Shown here piece after piece: positions 37,550-50,415 of a stretch of 64,000 nt of DNA (positions within the stretch are counted from its first letter, which is position 1; each line of letters begins with the position of its first letter). The stretch spans positions 7,317,673-7,381,672 of the forward strand of contig OX359197.1 of assembly GCA_947172415.1 (NCBI GenBank). Direction: 5' to 3'. Source of the stretch: Chondrosia reniformis (lineage: Eukaryota > Porifera > Demospongiae > Chondrillida > Chondrillidae). A program made the translations under genes and the position numbers. Below the pieces are notes generated by a model that searched no databases, was not told the origin of the DNA, and was given only the letters and a program-made list of their open reading frames with translations.

Positions 37550-40500
37550 GAGAGGAGTAAAAACATTGTACGTGTATTGGAGACCTCATGAATAACATCA
37601 TACACTATCATATTCATTAGTTCTGTCCAGTGGTGAGCTTTATTTGGACTCTCTAAAACTACTACTACTGACACACTTACTTTGGCGCCAGTGTGAGCTT
37701 CATAGATTTCTTCTGATATGACTCTTGCCAGACCAAAATCTGCTACCTTGCAAATGTGGTTTTCTCCCACGAGAATGTTCCTTGCAGCCAAGTCCCTATG
37801 TATGTAGCACTGCACCTCCAGATAGGCCATTCCCGAAGCTACTTGTGCAGCTATGTCCACCAGTGCTTGGATTTTTAAGGATCGACCATCTCCTCGAAGG
37901 TAATCCAGTAAGCTACCATGCTTCATCAACTCTGTGACTATATATATTGGCTCCTCTTTAGTGCATACAGCATACAATTGGATGAGCTTTGGGTGACGGA
38001 GGCGGATCATAATAGATGCTTCTTGTAGGAACTCTGTGACAGGCATAGTTCCTGTTTTTAAGGTCTTAATGGCTACTTTTGTCTTGCCATTCCACAGTCC
38101 TTCCCACACCTCTCCAAACTGCCCAGCACCAAGTCTCTTCAACAACCTTAGAGAACGTCGATCAATCTCCCACTCATCATTGACAGACTTTGAGAGACCT
38201 GCTGTCTGGGGCTTCTCTGCAAGGAGGCAAGGTTGCCTAAGAATACTGCACAATCCGTCCGCCTGTACCTTATAATAATCTATCAACTCAATGATATTCT
38301 CGAAAGTGACTCTACGCGTGACAAAGAATCCTCCAGTATCCAGTCGTCTGATCCGGTAGTGACGAACCCTATCCGTGTCTCTGAGTGAGAGGGAGTAGTC
38401 ACCAGCCGTGGTCTCACTGTCACGGACAAGAAAACTTCCTTGGTCATTAAAGCTCTGCATCAGTTGTTTTTCGGCATCAATTCTCTTAATTTTCCCAAAG
38501 AACCACCTGTGTATGAAGGCATACGGTAAACAAACATTATGGTAGCGCAACAGAGCACAAAATAGCTATTGAGTCAAAAGAGTGTTTCCTACATAACACA
38601 ATATTGAATATACTGAAAGCACATCAAAAATCCCTCCACTTGTGGCTGTGTCAATAGAATACCAGAGATATTTAAAATTCAAAAGGCAAAGTTTTAGGAT
38701 AGAGCTATTATAGTACAGACAAGAAGTATGTAGGTGTGGTCTTTGGGCTTCAAGCGGGTGTGGTCTTTCGGCATCAAGTGGGTGTGGTCTTTCGGCTTCA
38801 AGTGGGTGTGGTCTTTGGGCATCAAGTGGGTGTGGTCTTTCGGCTTCAAGTGGGTGTGGTCTTTAAGGTGGGTGTGGTCTATAAGGTGGGTGTGGTCTAT
38901 GGGTCTCCATAGGAATGCCGTTTAGGTGCCCCAGCAACATTAGCTAACACAGTGTCGGGTGAACTGATACTTGAGTGGCTTCCATCACCACAACATCCTG
39001 AGAAGGAAGCCAAACTGAGTGTACACACCACAAAAGAACCATTGCTCATAAAAGGTCAAAGGTCATGTACTCAAATGACCAATTCATTAAATTATAAGGT
39101 AATACCTCAGGGGGGATACAGTCCAAGTTCTCTATTTATATGAAAACAGGTCTAACATAGGTCTAACAGAAAGGGAAATATTTGGTGCTTGCCAACCGTT
39201 AAGTTCCAAAGTATGGCATCTTAGATGTAACTAAATCCATGAGAATGCAGACTTCAGAGTGTCACTCGTACTACTAAGGATTTATGACTTAGAAACACAA
39301 TCTGCAGTAGTATCTCTATCCCCAGAAATACTTTAAAGTGAACACTCAACGTGTGATCTCTGTGTACAATAACCATGTATGGTATCATCTATTTAGTGTA
39401 TACTTGTATGTATGTAAACATTGGGTCACGTTTGAGTTAGCAAATATATATGTTACAATGACTCACAAAGCAATGTTACATGTAACACAATATGTAATAT
39501 TGTAATTCTGTTTATATTCGTAACATGCCTATATGTGTGCCTAATAATGTACCAATATTATACAAGTGGGTATGGTAGTAGAATTATATAATAAAATCAT
39601 GTCTACTGGTATATAATGTTATTAATTAAATTTAAAGAAACACAGTGTCTGGATGGATGGATAGACCAGTAAACGAGACAAAAGAGGTAATAGTAACAGA
39701 ATGGTTCTGTTACACCTCTTTATGTGCTAGAACAATTGCTTAACTTTTTCAAAAATAAAAATTAATTCAATGATAAACCAAGTATTAGCTGATCTAATTG
39801 TGTTTGGCTTCAAGTAATTCTTTTACATTTAAATAAGTCAAACATTTCCACATCTTCAAGCCTATCTCAATTAGAATGAAAAGCAATTACCATGACGACA
39901 TTACATAATTTCTCCCAAAATTACATAACAGCTGAAGGTTTATCAAAGTACACCTCTTATCTGCAACTAGTGAAGTAAATACTAGCTGTGTACCTACTAA
40001 ACAGACCTGGTACAGGTAGAGGCACTTCACTTACATACAATCCAATATAAATAATCATTTTAGATTAGAATCAAAGTTCTTTCCAACCCCCCCCCACTGA
40101 AGCAGATTTGATAGCTAGCCGCTATAAGCTGAGTAAAGCAATACTAAACTTACATCATCTTTAGTGAAGATCAACAAGGATAGATAATCATTGGGTGGTT
40201 TCTTGATTTCAATCAATTACAAAGAAATTCCAATTGATTGCCACCCACTGTTCAACATGACCACATGTAATGTTCAGAAACTTCTCTCTGTAACCAAGTT
40301 TTAGTCTAAAATATCTGTTATTCCTAACTGTTTGTTTTCCCAAAAATGGTCAATTTACTGGGTCACAAAATAGATATTGTATACTAGCTACAACTACTCT
40401 GTCAACTTGACCAAACCACATTAGAATATACCTACAGAACTGTCTCCATAGCAACAGGCCAAATATCCTCACACAATCACACATAACTCCTCTATATATA

Positions 40501-41342
40501 CACGATGCACATGGTCAATTTGGACCAATCACTGCCAGTCATTATTCCCGATGATGTATATTCTCCAGAGCTGTACCACCACCCACATTGAATACAGACA
40601 CAAACATGTACATTTTCTATTGGAATTAATTTAAACAATTCTTTCCCCCTAGATTGGGATGAATAAGGTAGCACACAGTGTAAAGTGAAATTGGAAAAAA
40701 AAAGTATACGAATATGGTATTCATAACGACCAGAAGAGTTGACTAACTGATACTAAACTTAACCATCTTCAACTGTTATATCGCAAATTAGTTTTACGTT
40801 AGTCGTGAAAGTACATATAGTACAAAAACAGCTGATTAATAAAATGTTATGGTAACAACGAACCAAGTTTATGAACGTCGCCATTCCATTTCATCGACTC
40901 GATCTATTACGTTATCTACAAATAAACACCTTTATAAATTGAGGACGAATGAACTCGGATAAACTTTATCAGTTTAAATAGGAAAGGTTAGCGTTTAGTG
41001 GCTGAATAGAAATTATGACAAAAGAGGAAAAACTCACTCCTCGGCGTCCAGTGACTTGTGCTCTGCAATGTAGTTGCTTGGAATGTACCCCTTGAGGCCG
41101 CTATCCTTGTGCTGCGCGTACCACCAGTCTCCCTCGTCCGTGTCGATGATGTAAAGTAGATCTCCCTTCTTGAAGCTCAAGTCATCATCAGTTCTGGAAT
41201 CATAGTCGTATTTGCCTACGTACACGGGATAGTTTGGTTGAGGAGTCGGAGGCATTTTGCGCTCGTATTTATTTCCAGAATTCTTGGATCGAGAAGTGTT
41301 TGAATTGTCATTGTCATCTCTCTTCGAACACTTGGATCCCAT
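37129..41342 (-). CDS. Src-family tyrosine kinase C, complete, 489 aa
   Basis: Three exons: 41342-41038, 38506-37681 and 37467-37129 (1470 nt). Exon 2 has the same length (826 nt) and borders as in kinases B and [11 protein letters not shown] supplies Gly-2 and a Cys-5 for acylation. SH3 (about 40-95: [22 protein letters not shown]), SH2 (WFFGKI, FLVRDSE), and kinase motifs [28 protein letters not shown] and WTAPEA are intact. The activation-loop Tyr is in [10 protein letters not shown], and the tail Tyr in [10 protein letters not shown] is the likely negative regulatory site. Intron 1 is 2.5 kb and intron 2 has a long GA/CT run beside the acceptor. Membrane-bound signalling kinase, presumably regulated like other Src kinases. 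Confidence 0.93.
37480..37556. repeat. (GA)n microsatellite next to exon 3 of Src kinase C
   Basis: About 75 bp of almost pure GA on the plus strand, hence CT on the coding strand, placed just upstream of the exon 3 acceptor. It serves as an extended polypyrimidine tract. Kinase E has a shorter CT run at the same place. Confidence 0.95.
38507..41037. other. Intron 1 of Src kinase C
   Basis: 2.5 kb between SH3 and SH2 exons. It contains the imperfect tandem repeat at 38733-38905; otherwise AT-rich with no coding signal that could be supported. Confidence 0.7.
38733..38905. repeat. Imperfect tandem repeat gggtgtggtcttt
   Basis: About eight units of the form aagtgggtgtggtctttcgg with variable ends (22 bp, then shorter 15-bp units). 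It lies in intron 1 of Src kinase C. Confidence 0.9.
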
Positions 41343-41617
41343 TTCTCTACTACTATTCGGCTGCAGGTGCTCCGCCCTCTCAAAACCAGCATCACGTGAT
41401 CCCCGTCTCCAAATTTAGCAAAAACCCGGAATAAATATTCGGTACATGTCTCATTGTCGACTAATATAGCAGGAGGAGGATTCATATTCTCCAGCCAAAG
41501 CTCTATAGCTTTACCCAAACTCATAAATCTAGGATTTGGGATAAACCTTTTGGCTATTTGTTCATTGAAATAAAGTGGATACCATTCCAACAAGCTTCTT
41601 AATGTATAAACAGTCAT
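41216..41617 (-). CDS. Upstream ORF overlapping the start of Src kinase C (doubtful)
   Basis: An ATG-initiated ORF of 133 codons begins 275 bp upstream of the kinase C start, runs through it in another frame and stops inside exon 1. Its first two thirds read as an ordinary-looking globular sequence (SLLEWYPLYFNEQ, LWLENMNPPPAILVD) that I do not recognise. It could be a uORF that limits kinase translation, an exon of an unknown gene, or chance. The transcription start of kinase C is unknown, so it may not be transcribed. Confidence 0.2.
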   Translation of the reverse strand: MTVYTLRSLLEWYPLYFNEQIAKRFIPNPRFMSLGKAIELWLENMNPPPAILVDNETCTEYLFRVFAKFGDGDHVMLVLRGRSTCSRIVVEKWDPSVRREMTMTIQTLLDPRILEINTSAKCLRLLNQTIPCT

Positions 41618-41768
41618 TGCAATACTTGTAAATTAATAACCCTATTTCTGTTAAATTAATAAGACTATTTCTGTTAAATTAATAAGCCTATTTCTGTTAA
41701 ATTAACAAGCCTATTCACCAATCAGAACAATAAATGTTGTACAAATTAAATGCAAAGTTGGCAAATGT

Positions 41769-44092
<2,324 letters not shown>

Positions 44093-44169
44093 TCCGCTAT
44101 CAAGTACTCAGGAAGGTTAAGGAATAGACTGTATATTCTGTGGCCAGCAAAGGTCAGGTTATAAATTAA

Positions 44170-44189
44170 CACGTGCCGAATGACACGTG
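44170..44189. promoter_or_regulatory. Two CACGTG palindromes upstream of the aldo-keto reductase
   Basis: CACGTG at 44170-44175 and 44184-44189, about 80-100 bp upstream of the start codon at 44092. Such E-boxes bind bHLH-zip factors (USF, Myc/Max) in animals. The same hexamer occurs beside four other start sites in this window. Confidence 0.5.
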
Positions 44190-44278
44190 ACAGACTCATT
44201 GGTCGCCATTTTACCATTTTAAATAAACACTTGCAAGGGTAAATTATAAATTATGACTACACTAAAGTATTACAGGAG

Positions 44279-46305
44279 TCATGTGTTCTGTTGAAGACAA
44301 TCTGCTAAGTACATTTTTCCTATTCCCTGGCTGGCTGTCTTCTCCAGTTGTTGGCAGAAGGCATCCAACTGATCCATCACTAAAAAGCTGTCCAGACGGT
44401 TTGGGTGTTGAATGGGCTTAATATTCAACTCTTTATCGACCGCTTCTTCTGCATCAGGAAGTGGTTCTTCGCCTTTGGCAATCCTCTTCTGGTTCTCCTC
44501 TCTCTAAAGGAAGAATTAACATTTCATCAAAGTTTCAGACTCCAAATCTATTCAACTTTTGTTACAAAAGAGAGGAAATGGCAGAAAGTCTTCCTTAATG
44601 CTACTGCATTCTACCAATTGCAATGCTTATTGTCTAATGAGACCCACAGAAAATAAACAAACTTTTGTAAACAAAAAGATTTAGACTAACTCTTCTTTGA
44701 ATGAACTGCTGTCTCTGTTGTCTGAGGGAAGACTGCTTCTTCTCATACTGCACCAATCTGGCAGTGTCCTGGTACAGGTTGTCCACACCTGTCATCAGCA
44801 TCTTCAGGTTCCATTGCAATACATTACTATAGCACACAAATACATACAAATTTCACTCAAAAGTATCAGTCCCTTTAACACCCAATCCAATCCACAATCT
44901 GTCCCCAATCATAGCTTCAACTTAATGCCACATCAAAGATATATACAATACTTCATATTTTTATGTATACATATGTAAGCATATATTTGTTGCTATGGTA
45001 AAACTGACCTTGTTGCTAAGGAGAGAAATTCATGTTTTTCAAAACTGTTAGCTTTTCCTTCCAACTCACAAAGCAGTGCTGTTCCAAGTTTAGAAGTCTT
45101 TATAACGAGAGGAATCTCCTCAAACAAATCTGTGTGTTCGATATTGTTATGCTGTAACCTAGAGTGGGGCAAACATCGACCATCTTGTAAGTGTCTTACT
45201 GAGGTGCATGAGTATTCTGAAACACCATTTCCTACATGCTACAACTATTTAACAGTGGAAGGCGTAGGGAACTCAACCTATTCATATGGATAAAGTCAAG
45301 TCAAACATTACAAGTATTGCTAGGAGTGACTGACTGGAAATATATCAACTCACATTTCTGGTGAGAAATTGGTTTCGTTCTTCAAAGGTTGCATAAGAAC
45401 ATCGCTGATCCTATAAGCCTTTATAGACAACATTCCACGACTAGTTGCCAATGGGTCTATTAGTCACAAATATACATATGTAGTTAACATACGTATATAT
45501 GTGTATATACTAGATTAAGAAAGTAGAGAACGGAGAGATGTTTACATATAACATACAGTAGACAATTAAAAAGTACTGTGTCAGTTAATATTAGGTATAC
45601 TATTCCAAGATAAGTCTTGCTGAATGATTACACAATACCTATTGAAAATTGCATAATATCACCAAGCATGCTACTTTGCAAGACCTTACCATACACTAGT
45701 ACCACTGCTTCCTCCGATGGATACTGATATGAGAAGTGGTTCTCCAGAAAGTTCTTGTTAATATGACTGCTCAAATGGGTCGACTGGTACCAGCCAATCT
45801 GATGATAGTCTACATTGATGCTCCTGAACTTTTTGAGGATTTCTGTGACATATTTTTGAGCCTCTGTACCAGAAAAAATATTCATCAACTGATAAATAAA
45901 CCACAAGTGTTGAGTTTAACAACCAATCATAAAATGGGATAAGGGGAGAAACTCATTAATGTCCAAGGAGGTACAGTCAGTAAGCACTAAATAAGCGCGC
46001 ACCTTGTTCGTCAACTTCTCCGTCTGATGAATGGAGGGGAAACGAGTTCGTCACTTCCAGTGTCCGATTTTCAATATCTACAAGGCCAACCAAATGTCCA
46101 GTCACCAGCTCCAAGCTGCTTCCCTCCTCCTCACAGTGTTTGATAATCTTTAAGACAACCTACAGCCGACAAATTACTCACACAATTAAGTACACTGTAT
46201 ACTACATATTTATGGCTTAGCGCATCACACACTATAATATTACGCTCTTACATTAAAGTCTACTTGAACTAGATCGATTCGGTCGATCTCCCCTTTGGCG
46301 GCCAT
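44279..46305 (-). CDS. EIF3H: Eukaryotic translation initiation factor 3 subunit H, 332 aa
   Basis: Seven exons: 46305-46252, 46159-46003, 45863-45690, 45456-45354, 45158-45009, 44826-44691 and 44503-44279 (999 nt). The N-terminal MPN domain (about 10-150) starts [20 protein letters not shown] and includes [14 protein letters not shown] and IGWYQSTH. It lacks the JAMM zinc-binding His residues, as in other eIF3h proteins, so it is structural rather than a protease. The C-terminal half is helical, with [17 protein letters not shown] and [19 protein letters not shown] typical of eIF3h. It is part of the eIF3 complex on the 40S ribosome. Its start codon is only 23 bp from that of MRPS7 on the other strand. 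Confidence 0.95.
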
Positions 46306-46328
46306 TTTAACACACGTGGGATGTATAA
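46306..46328. promoter_or_regulatory. Minimal divergent promoter EIF3H/MRPS7
   Basis: Only 23 bp separate the two start codons. CACGTG occupies 46313-46318. Unless the leaders are almost nil, the core promoters must overlap the opposite genes' 5' ends. Confidence 0.6.
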
Positions 46329-47006
46329 ATGGCTGCCACTATAAGATTCTGCATAAGAAGGTTCAAATGTTTGCAGAATCAACTATGGCTTACAAGATGC
46401 AATAAGCAATTTCTTTGGCATTCATCGGCAATGTCAAGACTGTCCATTTCCGCCATTTCTTCAAGCTCGATCCGAATGGATGAATCGCTTGACGTTGAGC
46501 TACCAAAGGCGCCCAGTTCACACGAGAGCAACTCATTTCTTTACAATGAAACTGCCAACAAGTTTATAAACTGCATGATGTGGGACGGAAAGAAGCTGCT
46601 TTCGCAAAATATTTTTAGAAAAGTGTTGGGGATCATTAAACAGGAACAGTTGGCCAAGTACCACGATGCTAAAGACAAGTCGCAGGTTGAGACGGATCCT
46701 TTGAATGTTTTCCTTAAAGCTTTGGAAAACGCGGCTCCCGTTATTGGCACTATTGGTATAAAGCGAGGCGGGAGGACCTATCAGGTTCCGGTACCACTGA
46801 CACCAAACAGAAGAAGGTTCTTGAGCATGAAATGGATCATTGTGGCTGCGAGGGAAGGGAACACTAAGAAACTCCGAATGCCAGAGCGCCTTGCATCAGA
46901 AATCCTAGATGCCTTCAATAACAGAGGAAGTGTCATTAAGAAGAAGCAAGATGTTCACCGAGTAGCCGAGTCTAACAGAGCTTATGCACACTATCGATGG
47001 AGCTGA
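46329..47006 (+). CDS. MRPS7: Mitochondrial small ribosomal subunit protein uS7m, 225 aa
   Basis: A single-exon ORF. The first about 35 residues are basic and hydroxylated (MAATIRFCIRRFKC...), as expected of a mitochondrial targeting sequence. The rest is a ribosomal S7 domain: NKFINCMMWDGKK, NAAPVIGTIGIKRGG, YQVPVPLTPNRRRF, and the C-terminal KKKQDVHRVAESNRAYAHY. S7 nucleates assembly of the 30S head and contacts mRNA and tRNA in the decoding region. An earlier ATG at 46320 is in another frame and soon stops, so the start at 46329 is preferred. Lack of introns is notable beside the seven-exon neighbour. Confidence 0.95.
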   Translation: MAATIRFCIRRFKCLQNQLWLTRCNKQFLWHSSAMSRLSISAISSSSIRMDESLDVELPKAPSSHESNSFLYNETANKFINCMMWDGKKLLSQNIFRKVLGIIKQEQLAKYHDAKDKSQVETDPLNVFLKALENAAPVIGTIGIKRGGRTYQVPVPLTPNRRRFLSMKWIIVAAREGNTKKLRMPERLASEILDAFNNRGSVIKKKQDVHRVAESNRAYAHYRWS

Positions 47007-47353
47007 GATCGTGACTAATTTACAATTTGATCAGTTTGCATTATTTGTCTGTTAAGGTTATATTAGTGTGTAAAATACATTGTATTTGAATGCATTTACT
47101 GATAATACTGTAAATATAAATTATGCAACAGAACTGTATGCATAAATCCAGGCCCTAAATAGTAGCCATTTTTTTAAATAATTTAATTACAATCAATTAA
47201 CCTAGATATCATTTGGCTCTAATAATGATACACACAATTATTCACAAAACTATAGTTCATTTGAAAGAATATGTAATCCAACTAAATTGTGATATTACGT
47301 GCGCTAAGTATAATTTATCAGAGTTTTCAAAGAAGTGAGCAAGTTATTCAACA
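47007..47353. other. Intergenic between MRPS7 and EB1 3' ends
   Basis: AT-rich convergent 3' flanks. Nothing beyond untranslated sequence was recognised. Confidence 0.5.
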
Positions 47354-50318
47354 TCAGTACTCCTCCTGTTCCTCATCCTGCTGGTCATCATAAAAATATT
47401 CATCTTGAGGTACGTCCTCTTCTCCTGGGGGGTCCTCTGGTTGGGTAAATCCCTCCTATTAAGAGACAGCCAACACATAACAAGAGAGTCTGGCTGCACT
47501 AGATGTGGTTTGTGGTTGGTTAGGTATGTACGTATGTGATAACATGTTCAAGTTCTGATTCGATTAGAAAAGGTGAGCAATTGAATTATTGAGAAATAAT
47601 TCACAAATGAAATAAACTTTGCTAACAATGTTAGCAAAGTACACTTGGTCACTCATGTAACTACTATTTTCACAACATACATACACACAACCCATTTGGG
47701 TACATGTGGCTCAGTAGAGCAGAAAAGTAAAGAGAAGACTCTTGTATCCTCATCCAAAGCTCTCACTAGGTCTAGTTCCCTATAGGCCTTTATTGTAATA
47801 TTAATGCATGTAGAAAATACATGTATTGGCTGTATGGGAAATTCAACCCCACTGGGTGGGGGTGGATTAAGATGCAACACCTCTAGAGAGCAGCAGACTT
47901 AAAGGTGCCTTGAAAGGCATACACGCAAGTGTGACATGGTGTGCTATGTAGTTCACTTACAGTTGTGGCGTACATGATGTCTAGTATCTTCTGGATGAAG
48001 GGTGACGGCGTCTCTTCTTCTGATTCATTTGCTTCCTGACAGACCACTTCAATATCTCTTAACTTTCCAAAATAGAAATCTCTCTCTACTTCTAATTCTT
48101 GGGCATTGGCTGTCAGCTCTGCAACCTGTGCACAATGAGTATAAATACAGTACAATTGCCTTCAGTTGCAGTATTACCAGCATCACCCAATATACCACAC
48201 GTACCTGACTTTCTAGTCTTTGGATCTCTCCTTGGAGTTGGGAAATTTTAGGGTTTCCTGCTTGGGCAGGGGCTGTTGTCTTGGCAACGGGAGAAATACG
48301 TGCTGGCTTGGAGGTCTTAGTAACAGTCTTAACACTCGGCTTGCTGGTGCTACTGCCAACCCGAGCCCCAACTGGTCGAGAGGGGGATCCCCGCACTACA
48401 GAGGGACCACGCATTCACTTAGTATGTACAGTACGTAGGATGAAATGTACAGCATTATGAATGGAGAACTGCTTTCAGAAGGAATCAAATCTACCACGAC
48501 AAGCTGCTCTATCAATGATGCATTCCACTTGATCCACCATAAGTGTTTTTTTAGGAGTTTGTATACGTACACATACTCTACACATAACCAAATGTACTGC
48601 ACTACTCTACACATAACCAAATGTACTGCGCTACCTTACACACAACCAAATGTACTGCACTACCTTACACATAACCAAATGTACTGCACTACCTTACACA
48701 TAACCAAATGTACTGCGCTACCTTACACATAACCAAATGTACTGCGCTACCTTACACACAACCAAATGTACTGCACTACCTTACACATAACCAAATGTAC
48801 TGCGCTACCTTACACACAACCAAATGTACTGCACTACCTTACACATAACCAAATGTACTGCGCTACCTTACACATAACCAAATGTACTGCGCTACCTTAC
48901 ACATAACCAAATGTACTGCGCTACCTTACACACAACCAAATGTACTGCACTACCTTACACATAACCAAATGTACTGCGCTACCTTACACACAACCAAATG
49001 TACTGCGCTACCCTACACACAACCAAATGTACTGCGCTACCTTACACACAACCAAATGTACTGCGCTACCTTACACATAACCAAATGTACTGCGCTACCT
49101 TACACACAACCAAATGTACTGCGCTACCCTACACATAACCAAATGTACTGCGCTACCCTACAGAGTGAGCAGTAGTGCCCAACAACAGGTCTACAAACTA
49201 AGACAGTGAATACAAAAGGCGTACTGATTGGAGCTACGACCTCCTCCTTCTTCGAGCCAAAGCTTTTCTTCCCAGACGTAAGTTTCAGAGCCTTAGCTCC
49301 GGTAGAAACCTCCAGCCCAAACCTGGCCTCCTCTGGGTCATACTGCTGTCCATGGTAATTGGCATTAAATAGCTTCTTGAACCACTGGCAGAACTCAAAA
49401 TTGTCCTGAAACCGACCTTTCACCAGCTTCTCAATAGGAATAGACTATGTACATAGATACGTAAGTCACATTTAATGTCATAAGAACCACTCAAAGATAT
49501 ACATGAAAAATCTAAGATACCATTTTCCTACATGCTATATGCCTATTCTGTAAAAGAGCCTATAGGGGAACTAAACCTGAAGAGAGCTTTTGGATGAGGA
49601 TACAGGAGTCTTTTCTTCCTTCTTTTCCCTTCTTTCATCTTCTTCTCCACTGGGTCAGACAGCCGTTTCTGGGAATTCCACCTTCATCAGTGATCCTGGG
49701 AGTCTTTGTCTTTTTCTTTATCTTGATCTTCTGTGAATCCTTGACATGCACTATTGAGATATTTGACAGACACTTCATACAACACTGAACATACTTTAGT
49801 AATTCCAACTTGTTCAAGGGAACCTTGAACAAGCTTCCAATTGTTCATGTATTCATGTTCCAACTTTGTTGAAAACTTGACTTTATTTAAATGAATGTAT
49901 CCAGGAAAGAGAAGATCTATAAGCTGGCAGTATGCAGCACCTGCGTACATGTAAATAACAACAATAAGTAAACAGTATCTAAAGACACGAAACACTCAAT
50001 GTACTCTCAGCTATTACTAAAAACTGAACCAAAATGGCAGCCAACTGCAAGAAATGTACATCACATCTGTTCCACCATACCAGTTTGTGTGGTCGCCTTC
50101 AAATTAATACTTTAAAGGTGAAGACCGCGTCAATGTGTACCTCCCCTCTTAATAAGTATACTGATGTTAATTCATTAAAATGGAGGCCCAAACTTACCTG
50201 AACACATCTCCTCTATCTTTACAAAGTTTATCTTTAACGTGTCGTTTATCCAATCAATCATTTCCTTCCGGCTTACATTAACTGTTGCAGATGCGGTGTT
50301 ATATACATTCACGGCCAT
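47354..50318 (-). CDS. MAPRE: EB1-type microtubule plus-end-binding protein, 314 aa
   Basis: Six exons: 50318-50198, 49940-49795, 49444-49225, 48395-48205, 48125-47961 and 47455-47354 (945 nt). The N-terminal calponin-homology domain (about 15-130) includes [36 protein letters not shown] and [17 protein letters not shown], which bind growing microtubule ends. A Ser/Thr/Lys/Pro-rich linker follows in exon 4. The coiled-coil and EB homology domain (about 215-275, [25 protein letters not shown]) mediates dimerisation and SxIP partner binding. The protein ends in an acidic tail with EEY, the motif recognised by CAP-Gly domains. Every hallmark of the family is kept. It is head-to-head with the LRR-like gene, 97 bp between start codons. 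Confidence 0.95.
48570..49160. repeat. 29-bp minisatellite in intron 3 of EB1 (about 20 units)
   Basis: Units of caaatgtactgcgctacctt plus acacataac, with two interchangeable sites (gcg/gca and cataac/cacaac). The variant pattern is partly periodic. ORFs on both strands are by-products. Confidence 0.96.
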
Positions 50319-50415
50319 TCTTGTCGTTTACCGCGACAAAGAAACTTTCACTAGAAGTTTTGAAGGCGCTCCGGGTAACGAACACGTGCTTTACACGTGA
50401 CATTCAAACGACAAT
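50319..50415. promoter_or_regulatory. Divergent promoter of EB1 and LRR-like gene
   Basis: 97 bp between start codons, with two CACGTG palindromes at 50383-50388 and 50394-50399, six bases apart. Confidence 0.6.

Noticed and set aside
37371-37601. Serine/leucine-repeat ORF
   Set aside because: It is the (CT)n tract in intron 2 of Src kinase C translated in one frame.
48445-49175. ORFs with [13 protein letters not shown] repeats
   Set aside because: They arise from the 29-bp intronic minisatellite of EB1 and have no start context or family support.
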